Assembly: GCA_026954325.1 (NCBI GenBank)
Contig: JAIXKK010000076.1
Coordinates: 1 to 64,000 of the forward strand
Reading direction: 5' to 3'
Source of the DNA: Bryobacterales bacterium
GTDB lineage: Bacteria > Acidobacteriota > Terriglobia > Bryobacterales > Bryobacteraceae
Length of the DNA: 64,000 nucleotides
Below are positions 25,344 to 37,997 of the stretch, in pieces (the first letter of the stretch is position 1; the number at the start of each line of letters is the position of its first letter). A model generated the notes under the pieces. That model was not told the origin of the DNA. It made no database searches and worked only from the letters and a program-made list of their open reading frames with translations. The position numbers and the translations under genes were made by a program.

Positions 25344-28291
25344 TCTCTTTCTCCTCGCCGCCCGCCACCTCCGGCCGGACAATCTTGAGATACCCTACTC
25401 CGGGCTTCACGTTAATCTCCTCCAGGACCTTGTAACGCCGTCTGTTATCCATAAGGCGCGCCACTTCGCTTTCCTTGTCGTTCAGGTCGCCGAAGACGAT
25501 CGCCTTCGACGGGCAGGTCTGTTGACACGCCGTCCGGATATCTCCATCATGGACAGGCCGGCCCTTCCGTTTGGCTTCGATCTTGGCGTCCTGAATCCGC
25601 TGGACGCAGAACGTGCACTTTTCCATGACCCCGCGGCTGCGCACGGTGACGTCGGGGTTCAGCACCAGGTTCGCGAGCCGGTCTTCGCGGGAATATTCGA
25701 ACCAGTTGAAGTGCCGCACCTTGTATGGGCAGTTGTTGGCGCAGTACCGGGTGCCGATACAGCGGTTGTACGTCATCTGGTTCAGCCCCTCATCGCTGTG
25801 GGTGGTCGCGAGCACCGGACAAACGGTTTCGCAGGGTGCGTTGTCACACTGCTGGCAGAACATCGGCTGATGCGCCACGAGCGGGTTTTCCGGCGAGCCT
25901 GAGTAGTACCGGTCAATGCGCATCCAATGCATTTCACGCTTGCGCCGCATCTCGTCCTTGCCCACTACGGGAATGTTATTCTCCGCCTGGCAGGCGACCA
26001 CGCAGGCCGCGCAGCCGTTGCAGGCGTTCAGGTCCACCACCATCGCCCAATGATGCGTGGTAAAGGGATGGTCGGGCGGCCACAATTCCGGCACGGGCGG
26101 TTCCTTGGACCTGACACCGCCGTTTTCGCGCGCCGCCTCGAGAGTGGTCTCCCGTACGATCGGCCTCGAAGCGCCGGCGGCCGGTCTAAGTTTCTCCGGC
26201 ACGGTCAGTGACTGGTGCTCTTGCGTGCATGCCAGAGCGGTATGTCCGCCGGTCTTCGACAGCCTGGCGCCGGCGCGGAAGTACCGCACCGCTCCGTGGT
26301 CCAACGCCAGCAGAGGCGCCGCGTTGACCCCCACCAGCCCTTTGTCGTTCAGGGTCGGACGCGCTTCGATCCACTCAGGCCCGGCCTTGGCGAAGCGCGT
26401 CGAGAGTTTGCTGCCGTAACCCAGGGCGATCGCGACAGTTCCTTCGTGTTGACCCCACCTGTATGAGCGCGGGCAGGTCCAGCGTTTGTCCGCCGCATTC
26501 GACGCGCACGTAGTCGCCGGTCTTGACGCCCAGTTTCGCAGCGGCTTGTGGGCCCAGGCATGCGTAGTTATCCCAGGCCACCTTCGAAATGGGGTCGGGC
26601 ACTTCCTGCAGCCAGGGGTTGTAGGCATGCCGGCCCGCGAACAGGGCCGTTTTCGCATAGAGAACCACATCGAAGCCCTCACTCCGGGGTATTCTCGCCG
26701 GCTCCTTCTGCTCCCGTGGTTTTGCGGCGGCCCGCATCCGCGCGCCGGGTTCGTACTGCACGAAACCGTCCTGCAGGGCCTTCTCCCAAAACCGGTCGAA
26801 GGGGAGGTTCGGCTTTGCCTTTGGATAGATTTCCTTCTGCCACTGATCGCGAACCAGATCGAGCGCCGCGGCGGGTTTTCCGGACCAGCCGGCCAAGGCT
26901 TCGAGCAACGTCCGTGTCTGGAACAGTGGGCGGATGCACGGCTGCACGATGCTCGCCGTTCCCTCCACCGGTTCGGCGTCGCCCCACGATTCGAGCGTGT
27001 GCGAGGCGGCGCAAATCAGGTTCGCCTTGGATGCGGTCTCATCCATACGCTCCGCGTGAACCGCCAGGAACTTAGCCTTTGCGACGGCGTCGCCCCCTGG
27101 CGCGTCAAACGCCGGGTTGGCGCCGGCGACAATCAACACGTCCACATGGCCGCCGCGCAACTCCTCGATCAGACTCTCGAGCGCGCGGTCATCGCCGCGC
27201 CGCTGACGGCTGGCGTGGTCCGTCTCGATCGTCGGGCCATAATTTCCCAGCGCCTCGTTGATCTGGTTGACCAGCACCTGCGTCGCGGTATCCTGGCTCC
27301 CGCAGACGACCAGACTCCGTCCACGCGCTTCGCGGAGACGCCCGGCAATCGCGGTAACAACGGCGCGGCTCGAGTTGCCCGTCCGCACCGCCCCGGCGAG
27401 GTCCGTCACGAAATCCGCAATCTCGCCCGGGCCGAGCACCACGCGCTGGTCGGCCTTTGTTCCGCTAAGCGACATCCGCGGCTCGACCTGCGCGTGCCAG
27501 GCGTAACGGGACCCCTGAGGATTGCGTGAATCGGCGTAGCCGCGCGCAAACTCCACCGGAGAGATCCATGTGCCGAGAAAGTCCGCGTCGATTGACACAA
27601 TCACGTCGGCCTTGTCAAACCGGTACCGCGGCAGTATGCGCGCGCCATGGGTCTGTTCGTGCGCATCGAGAATGGCGGACGAAGACAGCGCGTCGTACTC
27701 GACATGGCGGGCGTTGCGGAATCCTTCAAGAAACCGGCGGATCCAAACCGATTCGGTGGGGCTGTTCACGCTTGCCGTGAGAAGACGGACCGCGCCGCCG
27801 TTCTTTCGCGCCTCATCGAGGCGGCTCCGAATCAGCGCGTCTGCCTGCTCCCAACCAGCCGCCTTGCCCTCGATCAGCGGTTGCGCCACTCTCTGGCTGT
27901 CGTAAAGCCCGAGAATGGAGGCCTGCCCCACGGCGCACAGACCGCCCCGGGAAGCCGGGTGTTCCGGGTTCCCTTCCAGTTTGATCGGCCGTCCGTCCCG
28001 TACCTTCACCAACGTTCCGCACGCCGCGCCGCAACCACCACACACTGATGTGTAGTAGACCGGCCGCCCGGGAATGAACCCTTCGGGCTGAACCAGGTTC
28101 GGCTCGATCCTGGGAACTGTCCGGCTGCATCCGGCCAACATCGAGGCGCCGAAGGTGAATCCCACCGCCTTCAGGAACCCGCGGCGGTCCGGACCACCGG
28201 CGGTCTCCAGAGGGGTCTCGGTAAACTCCGCCGCGTCCGGTCCGGAGAGACTACGCAATTCTTCCAAGCTGCGCCATAATTTCTCAGCCAT
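25336..28291 (-). pseudogene. actB: Alternative complex III iron-sulfur/molybdopterin-like subunit ActB, interrupted by a one-base frameshift
   Basis: ActB is normally one protein of about 1,000 residues. Here the N-terminal molybdopterin-oxidoreductase-like part runs in one frame from 28291 (MAEKLWRSLEELR) and the C-terminal iron-sulfur part in another, to 25336. Homology stays continuous if the shift is placed at 26453-26456: 'ALIQVG' in the first frame joins 'QHEGTVAIALGYGS' in the second, which needs one G removed from a GGGG run. The N-part has a twin-arginine motif and lipobox (RRGFLKAVGF...LAGC). The C-part carries four cysteine clusters (CNGCAACVVAC, CQQCDNAPCETVC, CANNCP, CTFC). If the frameshift is real, ActB is broken; a sequencing error or ribosomal frameshift is equally possible. 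Confidence 0.85.
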
Positions 28292-28303
28292 GATCAAGTC
28301 CTT

Positions 28304-28957
28304 TTAGAAATGACACGTCGAGCAGGTGACCGGCGCATTCACTTGCCTGCCGCCTACTCCCTGCGCGGTCGCCTGGCGGTGGCAGTTCACGCACCAACCC
28401 ATACTCAAGTCGGAAAACTGCCGCACGCGCACCATGGTTTCCACCGGTCCATGGCATTGCTGGCAGGCAACACCCACGGTTATGTGGGCGCGATGATCGA
28501 AATACACAAAAGAGGGCAGCGTGTGAACTCTGTTCCACGCAATCGGCCGCGCCTCCTTACCCGGATCGGGCTGCAAATTCGCGTCGAGCGCAAGCGCGTC
28601 ATAGAGTTTCTTTAACTCGGATGACACGACCCGGCGCGGCTTGCGGTTCTCCTTGGCGGCGAGTTCATCCTCGGCATGCATGGCGCCGAGCGACGCCGTC
28701 ACCTCACGGTGGCAGTTCATACAGAGGTTCGCCGGAGGAACGCCGGCATGGCGGCTGGACTGGGCAGGATAGTGGCAGTAAAGACAGGGGATTTGCATGT
28801 CCCCCGCGTGCAGAAGGTGAGAATAGGCGATCGGTTGCGCGGGCGCATATCCCTGCTGGTTGCCGGGCAGATGCAGTTTTCCAATCCGCGCGGCGAGCAG
28901 GACGAAGGAAACGCCGAGTCCGATGGCAAGAACAATAGTAGCAATGCGGGTGTTCAT
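28304..28957 (-). CDS. actA: Alternative complex III pentaheme cytochrome c, ActA
   Basis: This 217-residue protein has an N-terminal membrane anchor (TIVLAIGLGVSFVLLAARI) and five heme-binding motifs: CLYCH, CMNCH, CQQCH, CVNCH and CSTCH, the usual number for ActA. IAYSHLLHAGD is the conserved start of the mature domain. Anchored on the periplasmic side, it relays electrons from the iron-sulfur subunit ActB to ActE. It begins one base after the narK stop, so it is transcriptionally fused to the nitrate reductase genes. Confidence 0.92.
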   Translation of the reverse strand: MNTRIATIVLAIGLGVSFVLLAARIGKLHLPGNQQGYAPAQPIAYSHLLHAGDMQIPCLYCHYPAQSSRHAGVPPANLCMNCHREVTASLGAMHAEDELAAKENRKPRRVVSSELKKLYDALALDANLQPDPGKEARPIAWNRVHTLPSFVYFDHRAHITVGVACQQCHGPVETMVRVRQFSDLSMGWCVNCHRQATAQGVGGRQVNAPVTCSTCHF

Positions 28958-28958
28958 A

Positions 28959-30293
28959 TCAGTGGGTCACCAGCGTTTTAGGAGGATCAACGGGCGCGGC
29001 CGGCGCCGGCTCCGCTTCACCGGAATATTTAAGAATCCACGTCATGGTCAGCGATAGCAAAGTAAGAAATATAAATACGATGAATCCGATGGCGTAACCC
29101 GCCTTTCCGAGATCCCGCACGGCGAACGCCAGGATGGGCGGCAGGGCGAATCCGCCGAACGCCCCGAGTCCGCCGACCCAGCCCGACGCGCCGCCCACCG
29201 CGCGCGGAACCGCCTGCGGCACCATCTTAAACACCGCCGCGTTGGTGACGCCCATGCCGAACGCCATGAGAATTTCCCCGGGAAGCGCCATCTCATACCG
29301 GGTAGCGCTGATCATCACGAGGGTGCCGGAAAGTAGAATCAGGAGCGCCAGCACCGCGGTGTTCTCGCCGCCTTCACGGAGCTTATCAGCCAGCATGCCG
29401 CCCCCCACGCGGATCAGCGAGGTGAGGAGCGAGAACAGGCCGGCCAACGCGCCCGCCAGCAGCGGAGAGAGGCCGAAATACTGCGTATAGTAGGTGGGAA
29501 GCCAGGCAGTGAGCGCAATGAAGCCGCCGAAGGTTGTGAAATAGATGCATACCAGCGCCCATGTCTTCGAGCACCGCGCCGACTCGCGCAGGCTCTCCGA
29601 GAGGTTGCGGGCCGGAAACAGTTCCTGGCCGAGCGCGAGAGCCTCACGGCGGGCCTCGGCCTCCGCGACTCCCTGTTGACGCATCTGGAAGTACCACGAG
29701 TTGCGCCCCAGCAGCGCATAGAGCACCGTCCCCGCCAGCAACATCAGAAACCACGCCACGTAAGAGGTTCCCAAGCCCCACTGGAGGAGGACGAAGGGCA
29801 GCACGAATGTGAAAATGCCGGGCGCGATGTTGCCCAAGCCGCCGAAAATCGCCAGCGCCCGGCCTTGCTGCCGCTGGCGGTGCCAGTAGGAAACCTGGCT
29901 GATGCCGACGGAAAACGTGGCGATACCGCACCCGCAGAACAACCCGAGGAACAGCAGCACCGGATACCACGCGGCCGTCAGACGATCCGGATAGACCCAC
30001 AGCGCAACCGCGGTCAGGCCCGCCATTCCGATCAACGACAGGCACATCAGAATCAGGAAGGGTTTACGTCCGCCTGTAGTTTCCACCCACGCCGCGAACG
30101 GGATGCGCAACAGCGACCCCGAAAGCGCGGGCATGGCAATCAGGAACCCTACAGCCATGGGGCTTAACTCCATCACCTGCTGGAATCGCGCCGCCGTGGG
30201 GCCGAAAAGCGCGACCGCCGCGAATCCGAAGAAGAAGCCGAGCGTCGCCGCCCACAGGCCTTGTGACGGGGTACCGCGTAAGGTCCGGGTCAT
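28959..30293 (-). CDS. narK: Nitrate/nitrite transporter, NarK family
   Basis: The 444-residue protein has about 12 transmembrane helices and the NarK/NasA-type MFS pattern: FGPTAARFQQVMELSPMAVG and MPALSGSLLRIPFAAWVETT near the N-terminus, conserved Arg-containing helices, and ASGWVGGLGAFGGFALPPIL in the second half. It moves nitrate in and/or nitrite out across the inner membrane. It follows narI by 10 nt and ends one nt before actA, so it links the nar and act parts of the operon. Confidence 0.9.
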   Translation of the reverse strand: MTRTLRGTPSQGLWAATLGFFFGFAAVALFGPTAARFQQVMELSPMAVGFLIAMPALSGSLLRIPFAAWVETTGGRKPFLILMCLSLIGMAGLTAVALWVYPDRLTAAWYPVLLFLGLFCGCGIATFSVGISQVSYWHRQRQQGRALAIFGGLGNIAPGIFTFVLPFVLLQWGLGTSYVAWFLMLLAGTVLYALLGRNSWYFQMRQQGVAEAEARREALALGQELFPARNLSESLRESARCSKTWALVCIYFTTFGGFIALTAWLPTYYTQYFGLSPLLAGALAGLFSLLTSLIRVGGGMLADKLREGGENTAVLALLILLSGTLVMISATRYEMALPGEILMAFGMGVTNAAVFKMVPQAVPRAVGGASGWVGGLGAFGGFALPPILAFAVRDLGKAGYAIGFIVFIFLTLLSLTMTWILKYSGEAEPAPAAPVDPPKTLVTH

Positions 30294-30303
30294 GGGTCCG
30301 CTC

Positions 30304-31005
30304 CTAACCTTTCGCTGCCGCGGGCCGCCGGTACCAGCGGACTACCTGGGGCCGGCGCCACAGATAGGGATTCGGCGCAACCAGAATGTGGACGAGCCGC
30401 GAGAAGGGGAAGAACCCGATAATCAGGAACGCATTGACAATGTGAAACTGGATCAGCGCGGGCATGGCCGCGACCACCGCCATGTTCGGGTTCAGCTTGG
30501 CAACCGACCACAAGTAGGGCGTCACCGCGATGGCGAACCATGACGACCCCCAGGGATACATCATTGCGATGCCGATGCCCGAGAGCACTTGCAGAAGCAG
30601 CAGCGTGAGCACCACCCAGTCACCGGGCGACGTCACCAGCGCGATCTTGTGGTTGGTGTGGCGCCGTAACATGGCGGCAGTCAACCCGGCCAGAGTCAAC
30701 AATCCGGCCGCGAGCATACCCGCTTCCATGACCCATAGCCGGAGTGGAATCCTGGCCCACCACTCCACTTCGCGAGGGATGAGAAAAGCGGCGATGTGCA
30801 TCCCGAGCACCGTCAGGATTCCATAATGGAAGGGCATCAAAGCCCAGAAATGCTGCCGGTTTTCTAGGAATTGGCTGGAAAGGCTCGAGTAGGTGAACGC
30901 GCCGGTCCGGTATCGCACGATCGTCATGAGGAAAAAAACGACCAGCGACACATACGGCAGGGCAACAAAAAAGAGTGCGTAAAAATAGGCTGATAAATTA
31001 CTCAT
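30304..31005 (-). CDS. narI: Respiratory nitrate reductase gamma subunit (cytochrome b), NarI
   Basis: I start at 31005 (MSNLSAYFYALFFVALPYV), with GGGAGA upstream and an 8-nt overlap with narJ (ATGAGTAA), giving 233 residues, close to E. coli NarI (225). Five transmembrane helices are visible. Histidines for the two b-hemes occur in FWALMPFHYGILTVLGMHIA and LIQFHIVNAFL. NarI oxidises quinol at the periplasmic side and passes electrons to NarH. Its presence means this nitrate reductase can draw electrons from quinol itself, not only from a cytochrome. Confidence 0.93.
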   Translation of the reverse strand: MSNLSAYFYALFFVALPYVSLVVFFLMTIVRYRTGAFTYSSLSSQFLENRQHFWALMPFHYGILTVLGMHIAAFLIPREVEWWARIPLRLWVMEAGMLAAGLLTLAGLTAAMLRRHTNHKIALVTSPGDWVVLTLLLLQVLSGIGIAMMYPWGSSWFAIAVTPYLWSVAKLNPNMAVVAAMPALIQFHIVNAFLIIGFFPFSRLVHILVAPNPYLWRRPQVVRWYRRPAAAKG

Positions 31006-31510
31006 GGCCATCTCCCGTGAGAATTGTTTCCGGAACAATCTCCGCAATCTCTCTGCGGAGGGCAACAACAAGGGGAAGGAACGAACTCTCCGTCTTGGTC
31101 AAGCCGTCACGCAGCTTTCCGAGCGCGGGCAGCACGTGCTTTCGAATGAAATCGGCGCGTTCGTCTTCCGGCATGCGGTCAATGAGTTGCAGAACGTGGG
31201 AAAAGTGGTCAGGCAGTTCCTGCGATTCCGGCACGCCATGGGTTCTCAACTCGGCCCGCAGCTTCACCAAAAAATCGCCGCGGTCGTAGTTTTCGCCGAA
31301 CAGGTGCCAGCCGATATCGAGCGTCGTATCGGGATTCCAATCGAAGGTCTGGGTATAGAGTTCTTGCAACGCCTCGACCGGCAACCCGTCGATCGTCCGC
31401 AGAAATTCCTCCATCTCCGCGGAAGGCGCCGCGGCGGCGCACGCGCGGGCCGACGCGTGGTAGTCCGGTGAGGGATACGCCAGTAAGGCAGCCCACTGCG
31501 ACAGACTCAT
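30998..31510 (-). CDS. narJ: Nitrate reductase molybdenum cofactor assembly chaperone, NarJ
   Basis: The 170-residue protein belongs to the NarJ/TorD chaperone family: a short all-helical fold with the segment LYTQTFDWNPDTTLDIGWHL and the conserved motif LPDHFSHVLQLI. It binds the NarG N-terminus and delivers molybdenum cofactor before membrane attachment. It is shorter than E. coli NarJ (236), as is usual outside Enterobacteria. It overlaps narH by ATGA and narI by 8 nt. Confidence 0.9.
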   Translation of the reverse strand: MSLSQWAALLAYPSPDYHASARACAAAAPSAEMEEFLRTIDGLPVEALQELYTQTFDWNPDTTLDIGWHLFGENYDRGDFLVKLRAELRTHGVPESQELPDHFSHVLQLIDRMPEDERADFIRKHVLPALGKLRDGLTKTESSFLPLVVALRREIAEIVPETILTGDGHE

Positions 31511-32997
31511 AGTCCCCTCCTTGGACTTTCCATGAACCCGAACCCGACCCCCTGCTTGTGGGCCAGCGGATCCTCGAGCATTTCCACCGCCTGCTCGCGG
31601 TGCATGGGGGGAATCACGAACCGGTCATCGAAGGTGCACAGCGACGTCAGTTTGTAGATCGCCTCGGCTTCAGCGGGAGAGCAATCGGCTTCCCGCAGCA
31701 TTCTCTCCGCCGTGGCCATGTCCACGTCGCCGACGGTGACCGCCCGCCGGTACCAGCGAACAGCCTTCTGCTTGCGCAGCGCGTAGCGGACCTTGCCCGC
31801 GTTGCCCGCGCCGAACATCGAAGCCATGTACTCGATGGGCGCCCGCGCGTCGTCGATGTCGTGGAACAGATCCTCGGAGATGTTATCCACTGTCGTTCCG
31901 GTCTTCTGCGCCATCACCGGCGCCATCGGCGGCACGTAGAACAGCATCGGCAGCGTCCGGTACTCCGCGTGCAGCGGCAGCGCGATCTTCCAGTCCTTTA
32001 CGAACCGGTAAGTAGGCGACTTCTGCGCGGATTCCACCACCGAGTCGTGAACGCCGTTTTGCCGCGCGGCGGCGATCACGGCCGGATCGTTCGGATTGAG
32101 AATCAGCGAACGCTGGGCTTCGATCAGCTCGTCCTGCGGAAGGCCGGCAACCTCGCGGATCCGGTCCGCGTCGTAGAGCACGACTCCCAAATAGCGGATG
32201 CGTCCGACGCAGGAGTGGAAGCACGCCGGGGCCTGCCCCGTTTCCAGACGTGGATAGCAGAGGATGCACTTTTCAGACTTGCCCGTCTGCCAGTTGTAGT
32301 ACATCTTCTTGTACGGGCAGGCGGCAATGCAGGCCCGCCAACCACGGCAGCGCTTCTGGTCCACCAGCACGATGCCGTCCTCGCCCCGCTTGTGCAGCGC
32401 GCCCGAGGGGCACGACGCCACGCAAGCCGGATTCAGACAGTGATTGCAGATACGCGGCAGGTAGAAGAACATGAGCCGCTGCACCGCGAACATCTGCGCG
32501 CGCTGTTCGGGGTTCAACTGGGCCAGGTTCGGATCGTTTTCGGCGTAGACCGGAGAGCCGCCCATGTCGTCGTCCCAGTTCGGTCCGGCCTTGATCTGGA
32601 TCAGGTCCCCCGTCACCATCGAAATCGGCACGGCGGTAGGTTGGTCCGGTCCTTCCGGCGCGTTAAAGAGGTGTTGATAATCGTAGGTCCACGGCTCGTA
32701 ATAGTCGTCCATGGACGGCTGGTGCGGATTGTGGAAGATGTTGAAGACGGTCTGAGTCTTGCTTGTGGAACGTAAGTGCAGGTTGCCGTCTTCGACCACC
32801 CAACCGCCGTGGTATTTTTCCTGGTCTTCCCACGCCGTCGGGTAGCCCGTGCCGGGCTTGGTCTCGACGTTGTTCCACCACATGTACTCGGTACCTTTTC
32901 GGTCCGTCCATATGTTCTTGCAGGCGATGCTGCAGGTGTGACACCCGATGCACTTGTCCAGGTGGAACACCATCGACATTTGAGCGCGAACGTCCAT
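31507..32997 (-). CDS. narH: Respiratory nitrate reductase beta subunit (Fe-S), NarH
   Basis: This 496-residue protein carries four iron-sulfur motif sets: CIGCHTCSIACKN, CNHCLNPACVASCP, CRGWRACIAACPYKK and CILCYPRLETGQAPACFHSC. The tryptophan in CRGWRAC replaces one cysteine, the NarH hallmark of a [3Fe-4S] cluster. The protein conducts electrons from NarI to NarG on the cytoplasmic side. It follows narG by 15 nt and overlaps narJ by ATGA. Confidence 0.96.
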   Translation of the reverse strand: MDVRAQMSMVFHLDKCIGCHTCSIACKNIWTDRKGTEYMWWNNVETKPGTGYPTAWEDQEKYHGGWVVEDGNLHLRSTSKTQTVFNIFHNPHQPSMDDYYEPWTYDYQHLFNAPEGPDQPTAVPISMVTGDLIQIKAGPNWDDDMGGSPVYAENDPNLAQLNPEQRAQMFAVQRLMFFYLPRICNHCLNPACVASCPSGALHKRGEDGIVLVDQKRCRGWRACIAACPYKKMYYNWQTGKSEKCILCYPRLETGQAPACFHSCVGRIRYLGVVLYDADRIREVAGLPQDELIEAQRSLILNPNDPAVIAAARQNGVHDSVVESAQKSPTYRFVKDWKIALPLHAEYRTLPMLFYVPPMAPVMAQKTGTTVDNISEDLFHDIDDARAPIEYMASMFGAGNAGKVRYALRKQKAVRWYRRAVTVGDVDMATAERMLREADCSPAEAEAIYKLTSLCTFDDRFVIPPMHREQAVEMLEDPLAHKQGVGFGFMESPRRGL

Positions 32998-33012
32998 AGC
33001 TCTTCCTTTCCT

Positions 33013-36647
<3,635 letters not shown>

Positions 36648-36651
<4 letters not shown>

Positions 36652-37520
36652 GATCGGCCTCCCAATACTTTACGCGCGCTCAATTCCACCAGCGGGTCGC
36701 GAACCGCCCGGAACCGGGCTTTCCAGATGAATGCGAACAGCGTCAGGCACAATACCGCCACTACGAAACCTGTCGCGAAGAACCCTGCCAGGCCGGTGCG
36801 GTCGTCTTCCGCGCCGGATCGCGCGGTGTTTTCAAACAGCGCCAGCAGCGGCAGGATCTCCTCCGCCTTCAGCGCCTTCTTGGAAAAGGTCAGACTCATC
36901 GTGGGCGTGGCCGGGGCGTACAGCCACGCGCCCATCGCCTTTCTGCCCTGCAGGCGCTCGAACGCCCTCGAGAGGTCCGGGCCAAGCCGCCCGCCGCCGA
37001 ATCCTCCGGCGCCATTAAAGGTGTGGCAGGTGACGCAGGGCGGGCCTCCATTAGCCAGCCTCTTGTCGCCCATGAAAATGGCTTTGCCCAGTTCGATGTC
37101 CTGCTGGGTGAACGGACGATCGCTGATCTGCAGACCCGCGAACTGTGACTTCGGCAATTTCGATTCCGCCTCAATCATCGTCAACAGTAATTCCGCCAGC
37201 GCCGGGGACATGCCGTTGATGTTCGGCATCACGACATCGCGCGCTTCATCCTTCAACTTCAAGGCGTAGGGATCGCCTTTGTCGATCATCGCCTGTGGAG
37301 ACTGAAGAAACTGAACCAGCCACGCACGATCTTTTCGCTGGGTGACATCCTTGAGATCCGGCCCGGTGAGCCGGCCGCCTCCGATGGTGTGACAACTGGT
37401 GCAATTTCCGCGGAAGAAGTCTACGGCTTCCTGCGCGTGCGCGGCGACCGGGCCGGCAATGAAGATGAGTGGGATATAAAATGCCGGCCCGATCCGATGA
37501 AGTAACAGTTTAAGGGTCAT
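36648..37520 (-). CDS. Membrane-anchored diheme cytochrome c preceding narG (NarC-like)
   Basis: The start at 37520 ([20 protein letters not shown]) has GAGG about 10 nt upstream and gives 290 residues. A signal peptide (to about residue 28) is followed by two c-type heme motifs, CTSCH (C40-H44) and CVTCH (C162-H166), and a C-terminal transmembrane helix ([20 protein letters not shown]). It should hang in the periplasm. The gene is coupled to narG by ATGA. Thermus nar operons have a diheme cytochrome, NarC, in the same place; the resemblance in order is clear, but sequence orthology cannot be shown here. It could bring electrons to Nar or take them from ACIII. Confidence 0.85.
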
Positions 37521-37531
37521 GAGAATCAGCC

Positions 37532-37948
37532 TCAGTTTTTTGGTTCCTGATGGGGCGCAATATCGGCCAGTGTAGTGTTCTCCAGGAAATTGATCATCGC
37601 GTCGCCCACCGCCTGCCAGGAGCGGTGAGCCGCGCAGGCTTCCGAGTCTGAGCACTTTTTCTGCGAATCGAGCAAACACCCGCGGGCAATACGATGACGT
37701 TCGAACAGGCAAACAATGTCGGCCAGGTGGATGTCCTTCGGCGACTTTTGGAGCCTGTACCCGCCGCCGCTTCCGCGGGTGGCGTCGATGAATCCGGCGC
37801 CGCCCAACGTCCACAGAATCTTCGAGAGATAGTTCGCCGGGATACCCGCGCGCTTGGCCAAATCGCGGCCCAGGATGTAGGTTCCATCGGGAAGTCCCGC
37901 CAGCACGGAAAGCGCTCTAAGTGCATGCTGGACCGTGGCGGAAAGCAT
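37532..37948 (-). CDS. Rrf2-family regulator with Fe-S-type cysteines (NsrR/IscR-like)
   Basis: This 138-residue protein has the Rrf2 winged helix at its N-terminus (QHALRALSVLAGLPDGTYIL, AKRAGIPANYLSKILWTLGG) and GSGGGYRLQKSP as the wing. Three cysteines follow as C-x7-C-x5-C (GCLLDSQKKCSDSEACAAH), the location of the [Fe-S] ligands in NsrR and IscR. It may therefore sense nitric oxide, oxygen or cluster status. It is the first gene of the block, ends 11 nt before the diheme cytochrome gene, and has a near-consensus promoter and palindrome upstream, so it probably controls itself and the nar-act genes. NsrR versus another Rrf2 member cannot be settled by eye. Confidence 0.88.
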   Translation of the reverse strand: MLSATVQHALRALSVLAGLPDGTYILGRDLAKRAGIPANYLSKILWTLGGAGFIDATRGSGGGYRLQKSPKDIHLADIVCLFERHRIARGCLLDSQKKCSDSEACAAHRSWQAVGDAMINFLENTTLADIAPHQEPKN

Positions 37949-37957
37949 TTGTTGATC

Positions 37958-37969
37958 TCTTCATGAAGA
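37958..37969. promoter_or_regulatory. 12-bp palindrome, candidate operator of the nar-act operon
   Basis: TCTTCATGAAGA is a perfect palindrome directly downstream of the -10 box, overlapping the expected transcription start and 10 bp before the rrf2 ATG. Rrf2 regulators bind short dyads as dimers, so this is the natural operator candidate. It does not match the enterobacterial NsrR consensus closely. Confidence 0.45.
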
Positions 37970-37997
37970 AGTATACTATATCCAAAAACGGTGTCAA
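37970..37997 (-). promoter_or_regulatory. Near-consensus sigma-70 promoter of the rrf2-nar-act operon
   Basis: On the minus strand TTGACA (37997-37992) and TATACT (37975-37970) are separated by 16 bp: a perfect -35 and a 5/6 -10. The -35 lies within the last codons of the DUF438 gene. It is the strongest promoter-like sequence seen in the window. Confidence 0.7.

Noticed and set aside
25336..26682. C-terminal ActB region as an independent gene
   Set aside because: It begins without a signal or start site and continues ActB homology exactly at the frameshift, so it is the same gene in another frame.
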